64,000 bases of DNA from JANJUO01 sp942492935 (lineage in GTDB: Bacteria; Bacteroidota; Ignavibacteria; Kapaibacteriales; UBA2268). Each line of letters opens with the position of its first letter. Within the stretch, counting starts at the first letter, position 1. Below are positions 6,386 to 15,796 of the stretch, piece by piece. The DNA lies in the NCBI GenBank assembly GCA_942492935.1, contig OW818654.1, positions 1,922,001 through 1,986,000 on the forward strand. The letters are read 5' to 3'. Made by a program: the position numbers and the translations under genes. The notes under the pieces were generated by a model. That model was given only the letters and a program-made list of their open reading frames with translations. It made no database searches and was not told the origin of the DNA.

Positions 6386-8355
6386 TTCAACTCAAATTTA
6401 TTGAACTCTAAATTCCAATCTATTTCAAAATTAACACTTTCTATTATAATAACCTTGTTTTTTTGTATAATTCCATATTCTGGAGAATATAAACTTTCCT
6501 CAATTTTAATTTTTCCATCTTTTGAAGTCAAAATTATATGAATATTTCCATTTTTGATACTAATGGAATTACTCTTCATTTGCTCGATTTCGCAATCATT
6601 GTGTATATGAAATTTAATTTTTTTAATAATATCAATTTCACAAATATCTTTGCCATAAATAATATTATTTACAATTTTTATTTCTCTTGTATGGGGTTGC
6701 TTATATCCAAAATGAATACCTTTAAATTCATTCAGAGTTGAATTAAGAATTTCAGCTTTAGATTTATCTTTTAACCAAAACAAATCACTCAAATCGTTAC
6801 CAATTTCATTCTGTTCTACATTTTCAATGACAAGAGTATTGTGAGCAGATGTACTTCTAAATTTATTTCTCATTTCAACTTCAGAAGTATAGATATAAGT
6901 GCCTGAATCTACAATTATTTGTTTTCCCAATACTGAAAGTGTAATTGAAAGCTGGTCATTATGACTGTGTCCTCCTTTTCCATACTGCCCAACAGTGCCG
7001 CAACGTATTGAAAAATCAAATAAGTCATTTCTATAAATAGACAACCCAAAATCTTTATAAGCGTTAAAACTATTTTTAATTAATTCTATCTGTCTTTTAT
7101 CTACATCAAATAATTCATCAATCAAATAAATGATATTGTTTTTCTTTGATGTATCAAAAGAATAATGATTATCATGTAATTCAAAAAATAAACTTGTAAA
7201 AAATCCGCTATCATTATCACCAATTTGATTTGTGAAATAATTATCCATATTATCAAGACTCAAATTATTAAATGAAAAATTAAGGATTTGATTAATTCTA
7301 TGAATAATGTTCTTTTTATTAATAAAATTATTGTAGAGTTGAATGTCATTCTGTTTCAAAACTAATAATGCAGTTAAAATCATTTCAAAAGCAAAATAAT
7401 GATAATTTAAAGATGCCTCAAAATTGCCACCATCTTCGCCAAATTGATAGAAAATTTCATTTTCTAATGAATTAATTGCAAATTTTAACCACTTTTCTGT
7501 TTCAATATTTTTAAAAAATTGAGAAATAATTATTAATGAACAAATATTTGATAAAAAATGATTGCCTCTTTGTCCTCCACTCCATTCTGGATTTTGGTAT
7601 ATAAACTTGCCTGAGTAATAATTATAGTTTGCAAATTCAAATTCAAATTCTGAATCAAATTTAAATCCTGAGTTTTTAAAGATTTGATAAGCAATTAATA
7701 GATTTACAGTTCTAATTCCCACATCCATTGGAGATTTCCATTGAACTCCAAATTTTGGTGGATTTTGACAGAAAAAATCAAGACATTGATTTCTAAATTC
7801 ATTAGCATAGATTTCATTTTTTGAAATTGAGAAAGCATAAGCTAAAACCATGGAATACTGCATTCTGCCAAGTTCCCAAGGTATTTTTATATCAGAATTA
7901 TTTATTCCGTATTTAATTTTCTTGTACCAAATAGAATTATCCCAAGTGAAATTTGATTTGAAATCTTTATGCCATTCAATTAATTTGTACTTTCTATCAA
8001 TTAAACTAAATAATTTATAAGAATTGTTTTTATTTGAATTTATATTATTGTTTAAAATTTGATTTGCTTTATTAAGATTTACAAATCCAGTACCTAGAAA
8101 ACTAAATTTATGTGCTGCAATATAATCTGCAAAATCAATTATTTCTCTTTTATGATTATCAATGAAAGAATTATTCTTCAAAATTGATACCCCAATGGTC
8201 TGATTAGCATTATCACAATAGTATGTACCTCTTGAAAAATCAATAAGATAGTTCGTAAAATCATAAAATAAATAATAGAATTTATTCCAAAGTTTTTTTA
8301 CTAAAACACTTTGATTTGTACTCGAAATTTTATTTAATATTGAAATTATTTTCAT
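6382..8355 (-). CDS. Heparinase II/III-like polysaccharide lyase-type protein
   Basis: A 657-residue protein. An N-terminal alpha-toroid region (about 60-380) includes the alginate-lyase-like WKSPMDVGIRTVNLLIAYQ and SGGQRGNHFLSNICSL. The C-terminal heparinase II/III beta domain carries GKGGHSHNDQLSITL, IVDSGTYIY and RNKFRSTSAHNTLVIE, with the conserved His and Tyr. No signal peptide is visible, unlike secreted lyases; such proteins occur in capsule and exopolysaccharide loci. It is the first gene of the operon leading to lptG and the GldLM-like pair. The substrate is unknown. Confidence 0.85.
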   Translation of the reverse strand: MKIISILNKISSTNQSVLVKKLWNKFYYLFYDFTNYLIDFSRGTYYCDNANQTIGVSILKNNSFIDNHKREIIDFADYIAAHKFSFLGTGFVNLNKANQILNNNINSNKNNSYKLFSLIDRKYKLIEWHKDFKSNFTWDNSIWYKKIKYGINNSDIKIPWELGRMQYSMVLAYAFSISKNEIYANEFRNQCLDFFCQNPPKFGVQWKSPMDVGIRTVNLLIAYQIFKNSGFKFDSEFEFEFANYNYYSGKFIYQNPEWSGGQRGNHFLSNICSLIIISQFFKNIETEKWLKFAINSLENEIFYQFGEDGGNFEASLNYHYFAFEMILTALLVLKQNDIQLYNNFINKKNIIHRINQILNFSFNNLSLDNMDNYFTNQIGDNDSGFFTSLFFELHDNHYSFDTSKKNNIIYLIDELFDVDKRQIELIKNSFNAYKDFGLSIYRNDLFDFSIRCGTVGQYGKGGHSHNDQLSITLSVLGKQIIVDSGTYIYTSEVEMRNKFRSTSAHNTLVIENVEQNEIGNDLSDLFWLKDKSKAEILNSTLNEFKGIHFGYKQPHTREIKIVNNIIYGKDICEIDIIKKIKFHIHNDCEIEQMKSNSISIKNGNIHIILTSKDGKIKIEESLYSPEYGIIQKNKVIIIESVNFEIDWNLEFNKFELK

Positions 8356-8472
8356 AATAGAAACAAATTTTTTTTGCCATTTATAATAAAATTCAAATAT
8401 CTTAAAAATTATTTTAACAATAAACAGTCTTTAATTTTTTTTTAGAAATATTTTAATAATTTTGAGGAAATA

Positions 8473-8688
8473 ATGTCATTTCAGATATCTACAAGCCAAA
8501 ATCCAGATGATTATGAAGTAATGATTCGCAGACGTGGTGAATTTGAATATGCTTCATATTGTCCGCAGTTAAATTTGATGTTAACAGGTACTTTTCATGA
8601 AGAAGTAGAAAATCTTATGTTTGAAAAGATACAAGAACATATAGCAAAGTTGAAGTCTTCGAATATTGTTGACCCATCTTTGAATTAA
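8473..8688 (+). CDS. Small HicB-fold-like orphan protein
   Basis: A 71-residue protein with a clear GAGG ribosome binding site. The segment EVMIRRRGEFEYASYCPQLN, followed by a helix with HEEVENLMFEKIQEHI, has the strand-strand-helix look of HicB/DUF1902 proteins, which read '...AYCPELNxxGxTxEEA...'. No HicA toxin lies beside it, so it is an orphan. It is transcribed away from the heparinase operon and followed by a palindrome that may end its transcript. Confidence 0.6.
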   Translation: MSFQISTSQNPDDYEVMIRRRGEFEYASYCPQLNLMLTGTFHEEVENLMFEKIQEHIAKLKSSNIVDPSLN

Positions 8689-8710
8689 TAAATGATAGTT
8701 TTGAAATAAC

Positions 8711-8743
8711 AGATGTCCTACACTTCAAAATTGTAGGACATCT
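8711..8743. repeat. Perfect 12-bp palindrome (REP-like)
   Basis: Arms AGATGTCCTACA and TGTAGGACATCT flank a nine-base loop. There is no T-run after it, so it is not a classic terminator, although it could stop or stabilise the upstream small transcript. The sequence belongs to the same palindrome type as the element at 63678-63707 (ATGTCCAACACTT stem). The remaining sequence up to the next gene (8744-9000) is AT-rich and shows nothing else I can name. Confidence 0.7.
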
Positions 8744-9000
8744 ATTTACCGTAAATTGAATTACATGGTTAAATTCTGAAATCAGTTACAAATTTAAAAT
8801 TTTTAAATTGTTTAACTTCACGTATTTGTAGAACACTTCAGTTTGACATAAATAAATACTGTTATATCCCTCACTTGTTGGACATTATGTAATAGTAATT
8901 CATAATATTCATTGAATTGAATTCAATTAACTCCTTATTCGTTTATTCTTAATTATACCTTCATACTATAATGTTAAATTGCATCTTTTTACGGTGATAA

Positions 9001-10119
9001 ATGGAAAAAATTAATAAATATTCTATCCTCCTGCTTGAAAAGAGTGAGATTCACATTGAAACGTTTAACAATTATTTAGAACCTAATATTTATCAAATAC
9101 ATCATTTGAAAGAAATTGAGCAGATTAGCAATTCAAATTTATTAAATACAATTGATATGTTAATTGTAGGAATGGATTTCTATGATTCTATTCTAAACAC
9201 AATAAAAGAACTAAAATCAAGGTCAAGCATTGTTCCAGTACTATTTATTGTATCAAAACATGACGAAATAAGAATTATTAAATCTTTAGAAATGGGCGTT
9301 GATGGATTTATTTTTTCTCCTTTGAATCCAAAACTAATGTTGGCAAGAATCAAATCATTTGTAGATAAATATGAGCAACTATATAAACAATTTGAGGAGA
9401 AATTACAGAATATAAGGGGAAATATAACTATGGTAATGCCCCATGAATTCAGAACAGCACTATCAGGAATAATAGGGTTAGCTAAAACAATTTCTCAAAT
9501 TTCTTATGAAAAATCTCATTTAGCAAAAGGTGAAATCCAAGAAATATTTGAAATGTCTGATTTCATTATTAATTCCGGCTCCTATTTATCAAGAATAACC
9601 GAAAATTTCATACTTTACTCAAATTTGCAATTACTAAAATATCAACCTGATATTAATAATATAGAAGAAAAAGTACTACTTTCAAATACCAAGGAAGTAA
9701 TAGCAGATATTTCACATAGTTTAATTGCACACACAGATAGGAAAAATGATGTACAAATGTTTTTGGAGAATGCTACTATAAAAATTTCACAATATCACTT
9801 CAGGAAAATAATATACGAATTACTTGATAATGCTTTGAAATTCTCATCATTAAATGATGAAATATGGGTTGTAGCAAGAATTATAGATAATAATTATACG
9901 ATTTCTATCAAAGACAATGGGCGAGGAATGGCAGACACTCAAATTTCAAAGATTGATGCATTTAAACAATTCGATAGAAATATATACGAGCAACAAGGTA
10001 ATGGGCTTGGTCTTATTATTGCAAAAGAACTTACAGAGCTTAATAAAGGCATTTTTAAAATAAAAAGTCAAAAAGAATACGGAACAAAAATCACATTAGA
10101 ATTTCCCATTATAAATTAA
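9001..10119 (+). CDS. Histidine kinase with degenerate N-terminal receiver
   Basis: A 372-residue soluble protein. Residues 6-122 have receiver-like beta/alpha periodicity, but the phosphoacceptor position in DMLIVGMDFYD is Gly57 (an Asp lies two residues later), the acidic pair is reduced (LLEKSE), and the conserved Lys is replaced (FIFSPLNP). A HisKA domain follows with H148 in MPHEFRTAL. The HATPase domain has the N box (YELLDNALKFSS, N277), G1 (KDNGRGM) and G2 (GNGLGLIIAKEL). No membrane segment is present, so it probably signals in the cytoplasm. A second kinase starts 19 bases downstream, suggesting one operon. Confidence 0.85.
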   Translation: MEKINKYSILLLEKSEIHIETFNNYLEPNIYQIHHLKEIEQISNSNLLNTIDMLIVGMDFYDSILNTIKELKSRSSIVPVLFIVSKHDEIRIIKSLEMGVDGFIFSPLNPKLMLARIKSFVDKYEQLYKQFEEKLQNIRGNITMVMPHEFRTALSGIIGLAKTISQISYEKSHLAKGEIQEIFEMSDFIINSGSYLSRITENFILYSNLQLLKYQPDINNIEEKVLLSNTKEVIADISHSLIAHTDRKNDVQMFLENATIKISQYHFRKIIYELLDNALKFSSLNDEIWVVARIIDNNYTISIKDNGRGMADTQISKIDAFKQFDRNIYEQQGNGLGLIIAKELTELNKGIFKIKSQKEYGTKITLEFPIIN

Positions 10120-10138
10120 TTTATTTAAAAGTGAATCA

Positions 10139-11314
10139 ATGGAATTGCCAAATCAATTCGAATTTAATTTACATATCAAATCTACTCTTGCTGAGTTAAG
10201 TTTAATTGATACTAAATTCGATATTTCAGCAAAAGTAGTAGATATCAGAAAACAACTTCATCTTCATCCTGAAATACCCGGTGTGTTAATATTTGATAAG
10301 AAAAATTTGGTTACTTTGATTTCAAGACATTCATTTTTTGAGCATTTTAGTAAACCTTATGTTTCTGAAATATTTTCAAAAAGAAATATTCAGTATTACT
10401 TAGAAAGTTTTGAAGGTCTTTCATCGGTGCTTGTTTTACCATCAAATATTGAAATAATTAAGGCACTACAAACTAAACTCAATACACCAAATCATAAATT
10501 AGAGCATCCAATAGTTGTTAAGTTTGATAATGGGGAATATAGAATTTTAGATAGTTATCAATTAATTTTAGCTCAATCCTATATCAGTTCTTTAGCAATC
10601 AATGGACTTAAAGAAGCTAATGACCTTAAATCAGATATGCTAAATATAGCTGCTCACGACTTAAAAAATCCATTAAATGTTATAATTGGTTATACAAAAA
10701 TACTTGAAGGTGTATTAATTGATGAAGATGCCGATGTAAAAGAAATTGTTACAACAATCAAAAACTCAAGCGAACACATGCTGGATTTAATTCTTGAGTT
10801 ACTGAATTCAACAGTTATAGAATCAGGAAAAATTCAATTAAAGCGTCAAATTTTCGATTTATCTGAATTAGTTTCCGCAATTGTATATCAAAATAAGCAT
10901 TTAGCTGAAAAGAAAGACCAGATTTTAGAATTTAATAAATCATGGGGTGAGCATTTTTTTGTTAATGGGGACACTTTGAAAATTAGAGAATCAATTGAAA
11001 ATTTAATCAATAATGCAATTAAATATTCACCATTTAATTCAATAATAAATGTAGAAATTAATAGATTTTCAGAAATTGTTCAATTCAAAGTAACAGACCA
11101 AGGACCTGGAATGAGTGAAGATGATTTATCAAAGATATTTGGTAAATTTCAAAGACTTTCAGCACAACCAACTGCAGGAGAAAATTCAACAGGTTTAGGA
11201 TTATATATAGCTAAGCAAATAATTGATTTACATGAAGGAAGAATTTGGGTAGAAAGCCAAGTTGGAATGGGTAGTAAATTTTTTATTGAATTACCATATA
11301 CTGAAATTGAATAG
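10139..11314 (+). CDS. Cytoplasmic sensor histidine kinase with CBS-like N-terminus
   Basis: A 391-residue kinase. The N-terminal region (about 45-150) has the form VTLISRHSFFEHFSKPYVSE ... HPIVVKFDNGEYRILDSYQL, a CBS-like sensor module seen before kinases and GGDEF domains. HisKA: H173 in NIAAHDLKNPLNVI. HATPase: ENLINNAIKYSP, TDQGPGMS, STGLGLYIAKQII. It is in tandem with a degenerate-receiver kinase and has no cognate response regulator nearby. All catalytic boxes look intact. Ligand and output are unknown. Confidence 0.88.
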   Translation: MELPNQFEFNLHIKSTLAELSLIDTKFDISAKVVDIRKQLHLHPEIPGVLIFDKKNLVTLISRHSFFEHFSKPYVSEIFSKRNIQYYLESFEGLSSVLVLPSNIEIIKALQTKLNTPNHKLEHPIVVKFDNGEYRILDSYQLILAQSYISSLAINGLKEANDLKSDMLNIAAHDLKNPLNVIIGYTKILEGVLIDEDADVKEIVTTIKNSSEHMLDLILELLNSTVIESGKIQLKRQIFDLSELVSAIVYQNKHLAEKKDQILEFNKSWGEHFFVNGDTLKIRESIENLINNAIKYSPFNSIINVEINRFSEIVQFKVTDQGPGMSEDDLSKIFGKFQRLSAQPTAGENSTGLGLYIAKQIIDLHEGRIWVESQVGMGSKFFIELPYTEIE

Positions 11315-11439
11315 ATTGGCTATAACTACTCAATTAAATTAAATATTGATTCTTAAATGAATTGCAAATGAAAATAACTTTTTATCTTCATATTGGATAT
11401 ATTTTTTGTCTAACGCCGATACCCACCTCTATTTTTGAA

Positions 11440-11503
11440 CCTCCGCCATAAATGGCTTTGCTATTATTTTTCTCATCAATTGCCCTACCATTCATGGCGG
11501 GGG
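11440..11503. repeat. Imperfect long inverted repeat
   Basis: The arms CCTCCGCCATAAATGG and CCATTCATGGCGGGGG pair at 14 of 16 positions around a 32-base loop. A second small palindrome (TGGCT-tt-AGCCA) follows at 11524-11535. Together they look like dispersed palindromic repeats in the 386-base gap between the kinase and hpnE, not like a gene. Confidence 0.6.
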
Positions 11504-11609
11504 CGATTTTGATTATGATTAGTGTGGCTTTAGCCAAAAACAACTCTAATTTATTTGAAATTACTTGTAAATTGGGATAAAACCCTGAAACTTAGCATGA
11601 ATACTCATT

Positions 11610-11629
11610 CCACGAGCTGAAGCTCGTGG
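11610..11629. repeat. Palindrome CCACGAGCT / AGCTCGTGG
   Basis: A nine-base perfect inverted repeat with a two-base centre lies about 70 bases beyond the 3' end of hpnE on the minus strand. It has no T-run. It resembles REP-type palindromes elsewhere in the window in size and intergenic location, but not in sequence. Confidence 0.6.
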
Positions 11630-11700
11630 CAATTAAATTTAATGAATACGACTAAGTAGTTAAGAAAAATAAATAAGAATACATTTTCAATTTAGTTAAT

Positions 11701-13062
11701 TCATATTGTGGAATTACATTGAAAATCAATTAAATTCAGATTTGACTCTATTATCTTTTTTGATGCCTCAATACCACTTTGACAAGCACCTTCAATTGTA
11801 GCGGGTAGTTTTGTATTAGTCCAATCACCTGCAAGGTATAGATTTTTAATACTTGTTTTCGTATTAGGTCTTATTTTTTCTATATCTGGAGTAATTGAAA
11901 TAGTAGCCATCATTTCTTTAATAACTCTTGAATGAAGCAACTTTGTATTCTCATTAATTTGAAGAAGAATTTTCAACTCTTCATAAATCATACTTGATAT
12001 TTCAGCATTTGAAAGATTAGCAATACTTTCTGCATTACTTATTGTAACAGTAATTGATTCATTATTAGATTGATATTCGTCAATTAAAATTTTTTTTCTG
12101 TCGAAAATCCATTGAGTTTTTGAGCCAATTACAGCCAGAAATTTTTCATCTAATATAGGTTTGTCAAACCAAAAAAAAGCTGAGATAATTGGTGAATACT
12201 TAAATTCTTTCAAATATGAAAAGTATTTATTTGAATTATATTCATCAATTAATTTAATAAGCGAGTTTGGCGGAATTGCTACAATAACAAAATCAGCTTT
12301 AATTACTTCGCCTTTTATTTGAATTCCGACAATTGATTCATTTTCTATAATTAATTTATCAATTTTGGTAGTTAAATGCAAAAATCCACCAGATTGGATA
12401 AATACTTCTGTGAAATTTGAAACCAATTTATTCAAATTTACAATAGGAAAAATTAATTTAGAATTAGAACTATCTGAAAAGAATGCTTTTTTAAGTGATA
12501 TAACCATTAACTCAGCCGATGCACTCTTAATATCATTATTCAAAATTGCTAAAATTAATGGCTCCCAAAATCTTTGAATTACATTTTTACTTTGGTTCTC
12601 ATTTTTCAAAAATTTTGAGCAACTAATATCTTTGAAATCAACTAAATCTAATTGAATTTTAATAAACAGAATAATTAGATTGACTTTTTCTTGTAAATCG
12701 ATTTGTCTCAAAGAAAATAAGCCGTAAATAACTCCAAATTTCCAAGGTAATTTTGAAGTGTTTAAAGTATCTTTAACTAAATTATTATCCAAAAACGTTA
12801 CAGAAAGAGAAGTTTGCTCCTCTATGTATTTTCTTCTTTTAATTTTTTCAAGAAAATTTAAAAAATTATGATAAGCCCCTATTAAAAGATGCTGACCATT
12901 ATCAATATATTCATTAGAAAACTTATCAAAAATTGAACTTACTCTTCCGCCAATTTCATTTTTTTGTTCGTATAAATGTATTTCGTAATTAGCGTTTATT
13001 AGTTCAAGAGCCGCACTAATCCCAGCAATACCTGCACCAATAATAATAACTTTTTTAGCCAT
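11701..13062 (-). CDS. hpnE: Hydroxysqualene dehydroxylase-like FAD oxidoreductase
   Basis: A 453-residue amino-oxidase/phytoene-desaturase superfamily protein. A Rossmann FAD motif GAGIAGISAALEL lies at residues 8-20 with the E-x-x-x-x-x-GGR element (YEQKNEIGGR). HpnE-type signatures are DNGQHLLIGAYHNF, FWEPLILAILN and the C-terminal LAGDWTNTKLPATIEGA. HpnE reduces hydroxysqualene to squalene for hopanoids or other isoprenoids. Neither HpnC nor HpnD is in view. The start overlaps the stop of the TerC-like gene by one base (TAATG). A carotenoid desaturase is the main alternative. Confidence 0.8.
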   Translation of the reverse strand: MAKKVIIIGAGIAGISAALELINANYEIHLYEQKNEIGGRVSSIFDKFSNEYIDNGQHLLIGAYHNFLNFLEKIKRRKYIEEQTSLSVTFLDNNLVKDTLNTSKLPWKFGVIYGLFSLRQIDLQEKVNLIILFIKIQLDLVDFKDISCSKFLKNENQSKNVIQRFWEPLILAILNNDIKSASAELMVISLKKAFFSDSSNSKLIFPIVNLNKLVSNFTEVFIQSGGFLHLTTKIDKLIIENESIVGIQIKGEVIKADFVIVAIPPNSLIKLIDEYNSNKYFSYLKEFKYSPIISAFFWFDKPILDEKFLAVIGSKTQWIFDRKKILIDEYQSNNESITVTISNAESIANLSNAEISSMIYEELKILLQINENTKLLHSRVIKEMMATISITPDIEKIRPNTKTSIKNLYLAGDWTNTKLPATIEGACQSGIEASKKIIESNLNLIDFQCNSTI

Positions 13063-14021
13063 TAAGATTTTTTGCTTTCCCTTTTATTACTTACTAATGA
13101 GATTATTATTGAACCGCCTAACAACAATGCAATTATACCGAGTGATAAATAAGTTGAAAAATGTACCCAGTATTCAATCATCATTTTAATACCAATAAAA
13201 ATCAGAACTAAAGTAACGCCATATTTCAAATATTTAAACATTTCAATTATATTAGCAAGTACAAAATACAATGCTCTTAATCCAAGTAAAGCAAAGATAT
13301 TTGAAGTGTAAATTATATATGGGTCGTGAGTTATACCGAATATTGCAGGAATGGAATCGATTGCAAAAATTATATCTGTCGTTTCGATTGCAATAAGAAC
13401 CAAAAATAGCGATGTAGCATAAATTTTGTGGTCTATTTTAAGAAAAAATCTAAAACCATCAAAAGTTGTTGTGATTGGAAATATTTTTTTTACTAATTTA
13501 ATTGCCATTGTATCTTCGGGATGTACTTCTTGGTCATCTTTTTGAAACATCATTTTAAATCCTGTAACAACAAGAACAGCTCCAAACAAGTATAATATCC
13601 ATTCGAATTGTTCAATCAAAGTTACTCCAACTACAATAAATATAGCTCTGAATATCAAAGCACCAAGTATTCCCCAAATTAGAATCTTAGGTTGATATTC
13701 AGGGTGCACTTTAAAATAAGTAAAAATTAGTGTAAAGACAAAAAGATTATCAACGCTTAATGATTTTTCAATTAAATATCCTGTCAAAAATTCAGCACCT
13801 TTTGTATGACCTCCAAATAAAAATATTCCGAGATTAAATGCTAAAGCAACAGCTATCCAGACTAAACTTGTAATTAACGCTTCCTTTAATGAAATTGTAT
13901 GAGCTTTTCTATTCACTACAAATAAATCAAGAAACAGCATTACAGCAACTATACCAAAAAAAACCAACCATCCGGTTGGGGTACTACCTGTAAATATTTC
14001 ATGCAAAATAGTTTGTTCCAT
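13062..14021 (-). CDS. TerC/Alx family integral membrane protein
   Basis: A 319-residue protein with about nine membrane segments. TerC family motifs are FFGIVAVMLFLDLFVVNRKA at the N-terminus, EFLTGYLIEKSLSVDNLFVF, and FAIDSIPAIFGITHDPYIIY with conserved acidic residues in the membrane (ETTDIIFAIDS). The family includes Alx and MeeF/MeeY-type proteins linked to manganese export and metal loading of exported proteins, and TerC of tellurite resistance. It sits 26 bases after murI and overlaps hpnE. No yybP-ykoY-like leader was recognised. Confidence 0.9.
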   Translation of the reverse strand: MEQTILHEIFTGSTPTGWLVFFGIVAVMLFLDLFVVNRKAHTISLKEALITSLVWIAVALAFNLGIFLFGGHTKGAEFLTGYLIEKSLSVDNLFVFTLIFTYFKVHPEYQPKILIWGILGALIFRAIFIVVGVTLIEQFEWILYLFGAVLVVTGFKMMFQKDDQEVHPEDTMAIKLVKKIFPITTTFDGFRFFLKIDHKIYATSLFLVLIAIETTDIIFAIDSIPAIFGITHDPYIIYTSNIFALLGLRALYFVLANIIEMFKYLKYGVTLVLIFIGIKMMIEYWVHFSTYLSLGIIALLLGGSIIISLVSNKRESKKS

Positions 14022-14047
14022 TTTAATTTTTATCTTTTAATAATTTA

Positions 14048-14875
14048 TTATTCTAAACTTATTTTTTTAGGTTCATCAATACCAAAGCCCAAAAAGTTTT
14101 TTGCTTGTTCGTAAAATAATGCGGGTACGTCTGTAACAAAAAATTCAATATTTGGCTTTATTAAAAATTCTTGTTTTTCTTCAACTAATTCACCTGATTC
14201 GGCAAGCAATCTCAATGCAGTAACGGCAGAATGTTCACCGGGGTCAATTAAATTTACATCAGGTAATATTTCATTAAATAATTGAGATAGTATAGGGTAA
14301 TGAGTACAGCCAAGTACAAGAGTATCAATATTTTTTTCTTTGAGAAAACTCAGATATTCTTCGGCAATAACTTTTGTAGAGATATGTCGAATCATACCTT
14401 CTTCGGTTAAAGGAACGAATAATGGGCATGCTTGTGAATATATATCAACATTTAATTCGTTAGCAAGATTAATAATTTCATTACTATAAGAATTGCTACT
14501 TATAGTAGCTCTTGTTCCAATAATGCCGATTTTTTTATTTACTGTTGAACGCAAAGCCGCCCCCGCTGCTGGCTTTATCATACCTATAACAGGAATATTT
14601 CCAGCTGTGTCGATTACTGTTTCTAAAGCAACAGAAGAAACAGTATTGCAAGCAACAATAATTAATTTTACATTTTTTTGAATTAAAAATTCAGTACATT
14701 GCTTCGCATATTCTTTAACAATTTCAACAGAACGATTTCCGTAAGGAACTCTTGCAGTATCTCCCAAATAAATGAATTTTTCATAAGGTATAAAGCGAAC
14801 TAATTGTTTTAAAACACTTAATCCGCCTATGCCAGAATCAAACACACCAATTGGTTTATCATTGATGGTTACCAT
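14048..14875 (-). CDS. murI: Glutamate racemase
   Basis: A 275-residue MurI. The N-terminus GVFDSGIGGLSVL contains the Asp-Ser motif, followed by YLGDTARVPYGNRS. Both catalytic cysteines are present: C76 in ACNTVSS and C190 in GCTHYPIL. The enzyme makes D-glutamate for peptidoglycan in the cytoplasm. The start overlaps the end of nuoK by seven bases, so translation is probably coupled to the respiratory genes upstream, an unusual partnership. Length is normal. Confidence 0.95.
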   Translation of the reverse strand: MVTINDKPIGVFDSGIGGLSVLKQLVRFIPYEKFIYLGDTARVPYGNRSVEIVKEYAKQCTEFLIQKNVKLIIVACNTVSSVALETVIDTAGNIPVIGMIKPAAGAALRSTVNKKIGIIGTRATISSNSYSNEIINLANELNVDIYSQACPLFVPLTEEGMIRHISTKVIAEEYLSFLKEKNIDTLVLGCTHYPILSQLFNEILPDVNLIDPGEHSAVTALRLLAESGELVEEKQEFLIKPNIEFFVTDVPALFYEQAKNFLGFGIDEPKKISLE

Positions 14876-15180
14876 TTAAGTAAATTGACCTCATCAACAT
14901 ATACTGTCCTTTTAGCTCTGAATAATGCCAAAACAATTGCAAGACCAATTGCGGCTTCAGCTGCAGCTACGGACATTACAAAAAACACAAAAATTTGTCC
15001 AGCATTATTACCCATAAATGATGCAAATCCTACAAATGTAAGATTTACAGCATTAAGCATTAATTCTATAGACATAAAAATAATAATAGCATTTCGTCTT
15101 GTTAATACTCCCACTGTTCCAATGGTAAAAAGAACAGCAGATAAGAGCAAATAATATTCTAAAGGTATTTGTTGTATCAT
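14869..15180 (-). CDS. nuoK: NADH-quinone oxidoreductase subunit K
   Basis: A 103-residue NuoK with three membrane helices. Typical features are IPLEYYLLLSAVLFTIGTVG, MSIELMLNAVNLTFV with the conserved membrane Glu, and VFFVMSVAAAEAAIGLAIV with the second Glu. NuoK is part of the proton-pumping arm of complex I. It follows nuoJ at 12 bases and overlaps murI. The remaining nuo genes are not in the window. Confidence 0.95.
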   Translation of the reverse strand: MIQQIPLEYYLLLSAVLFTIGTVGVLTRRNAIIIFMSIELMLNAVNLTFVGFASFMGNNAGQIFVFFVMSVAAAEAAIGLAIVLALFRAKRTVYVDEVNLLKW

Positions 15181-15192
15181 AATTATTTATCT

Positions 15193-15705
15193 TTAATTAC
15201 TTAATTTTTTCTTTGCTAAGACAATTGCACCTACAATTGCAGCTGTTAATAAAATTCCAATGGCTTCAACAGGGAATATATATCCTTCAAACAATGACTT
15301 ACCAAGTGCTTGAGCAGTTGAATTACCAGCTGCAATTTGAGGATTAAATGTCAAACCTGAATTTGAGGATAAATAGGTAATTGCTAATAAAAACATCAAT
15401 GCTATACCAAGAAATGAAGCTATCCATTGAGCAATATTATATTTCTTCTTCAACGTACTTTCATTTTCAAGATTTAAAAGCATTATCACGAAAATAACAA
15501 GTACCATAATTGCACCTGCATAAACTAATACTTGAATGGCAGCAATAAATTGTGCATTAAGAGTTAAATATAGTCCAGCAAGCATAAAAAAATGAAATAC
15601 TAAAGCAATAGCAGACCTCACAGGGTGCTTGCTCAATATTGTAATTAACGCACTTGCAACTGCAAGAGCCGATAATATTCCGAATAGTAATACTGATAAA
15701 CTCAC
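15193..15705 (-). CDS. nuoJ: NADH-quinone oxidoreductase subunit J
   Basis: A 170-residue NuoJ with five predicted membrane helices. Signatures are HPVRSAIALVFHFFMLAGLY and the conserved IQVLVYAGAIMVLVIFVIML, which forms the pi-bulge helix in complex I. It is the first gene of a short nuoJ-nuoK-murI run. The preceding gene, an RSH enzyme, ends 91 bases upstream, so the promoter may lie in that gap. Confidence 0.93.
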   Translation of the reverse strand: MSLSVLLFGILSALAVASALITILSKHPVRSAIALVFHFFMLAGLYLTLNAQFIAAIQVLVYAGAIMVLVIFVIMLLNLENESTLKKKYNIAQWIASFLGIALMFLLAITYLSSNSGLTFNPQIAAGNSTAQALGKSLFEGYIFPVEAIGILLTAAIVGAIVLAKKKLSN

Positions 15706-15796
15706 TTTTCCATTCTTTTCATTATTTTACAATTTTTAAAATCAAGCAAAAATACGTAATATTTATCATTGCAACAAAACAAAAATATCAATAATA

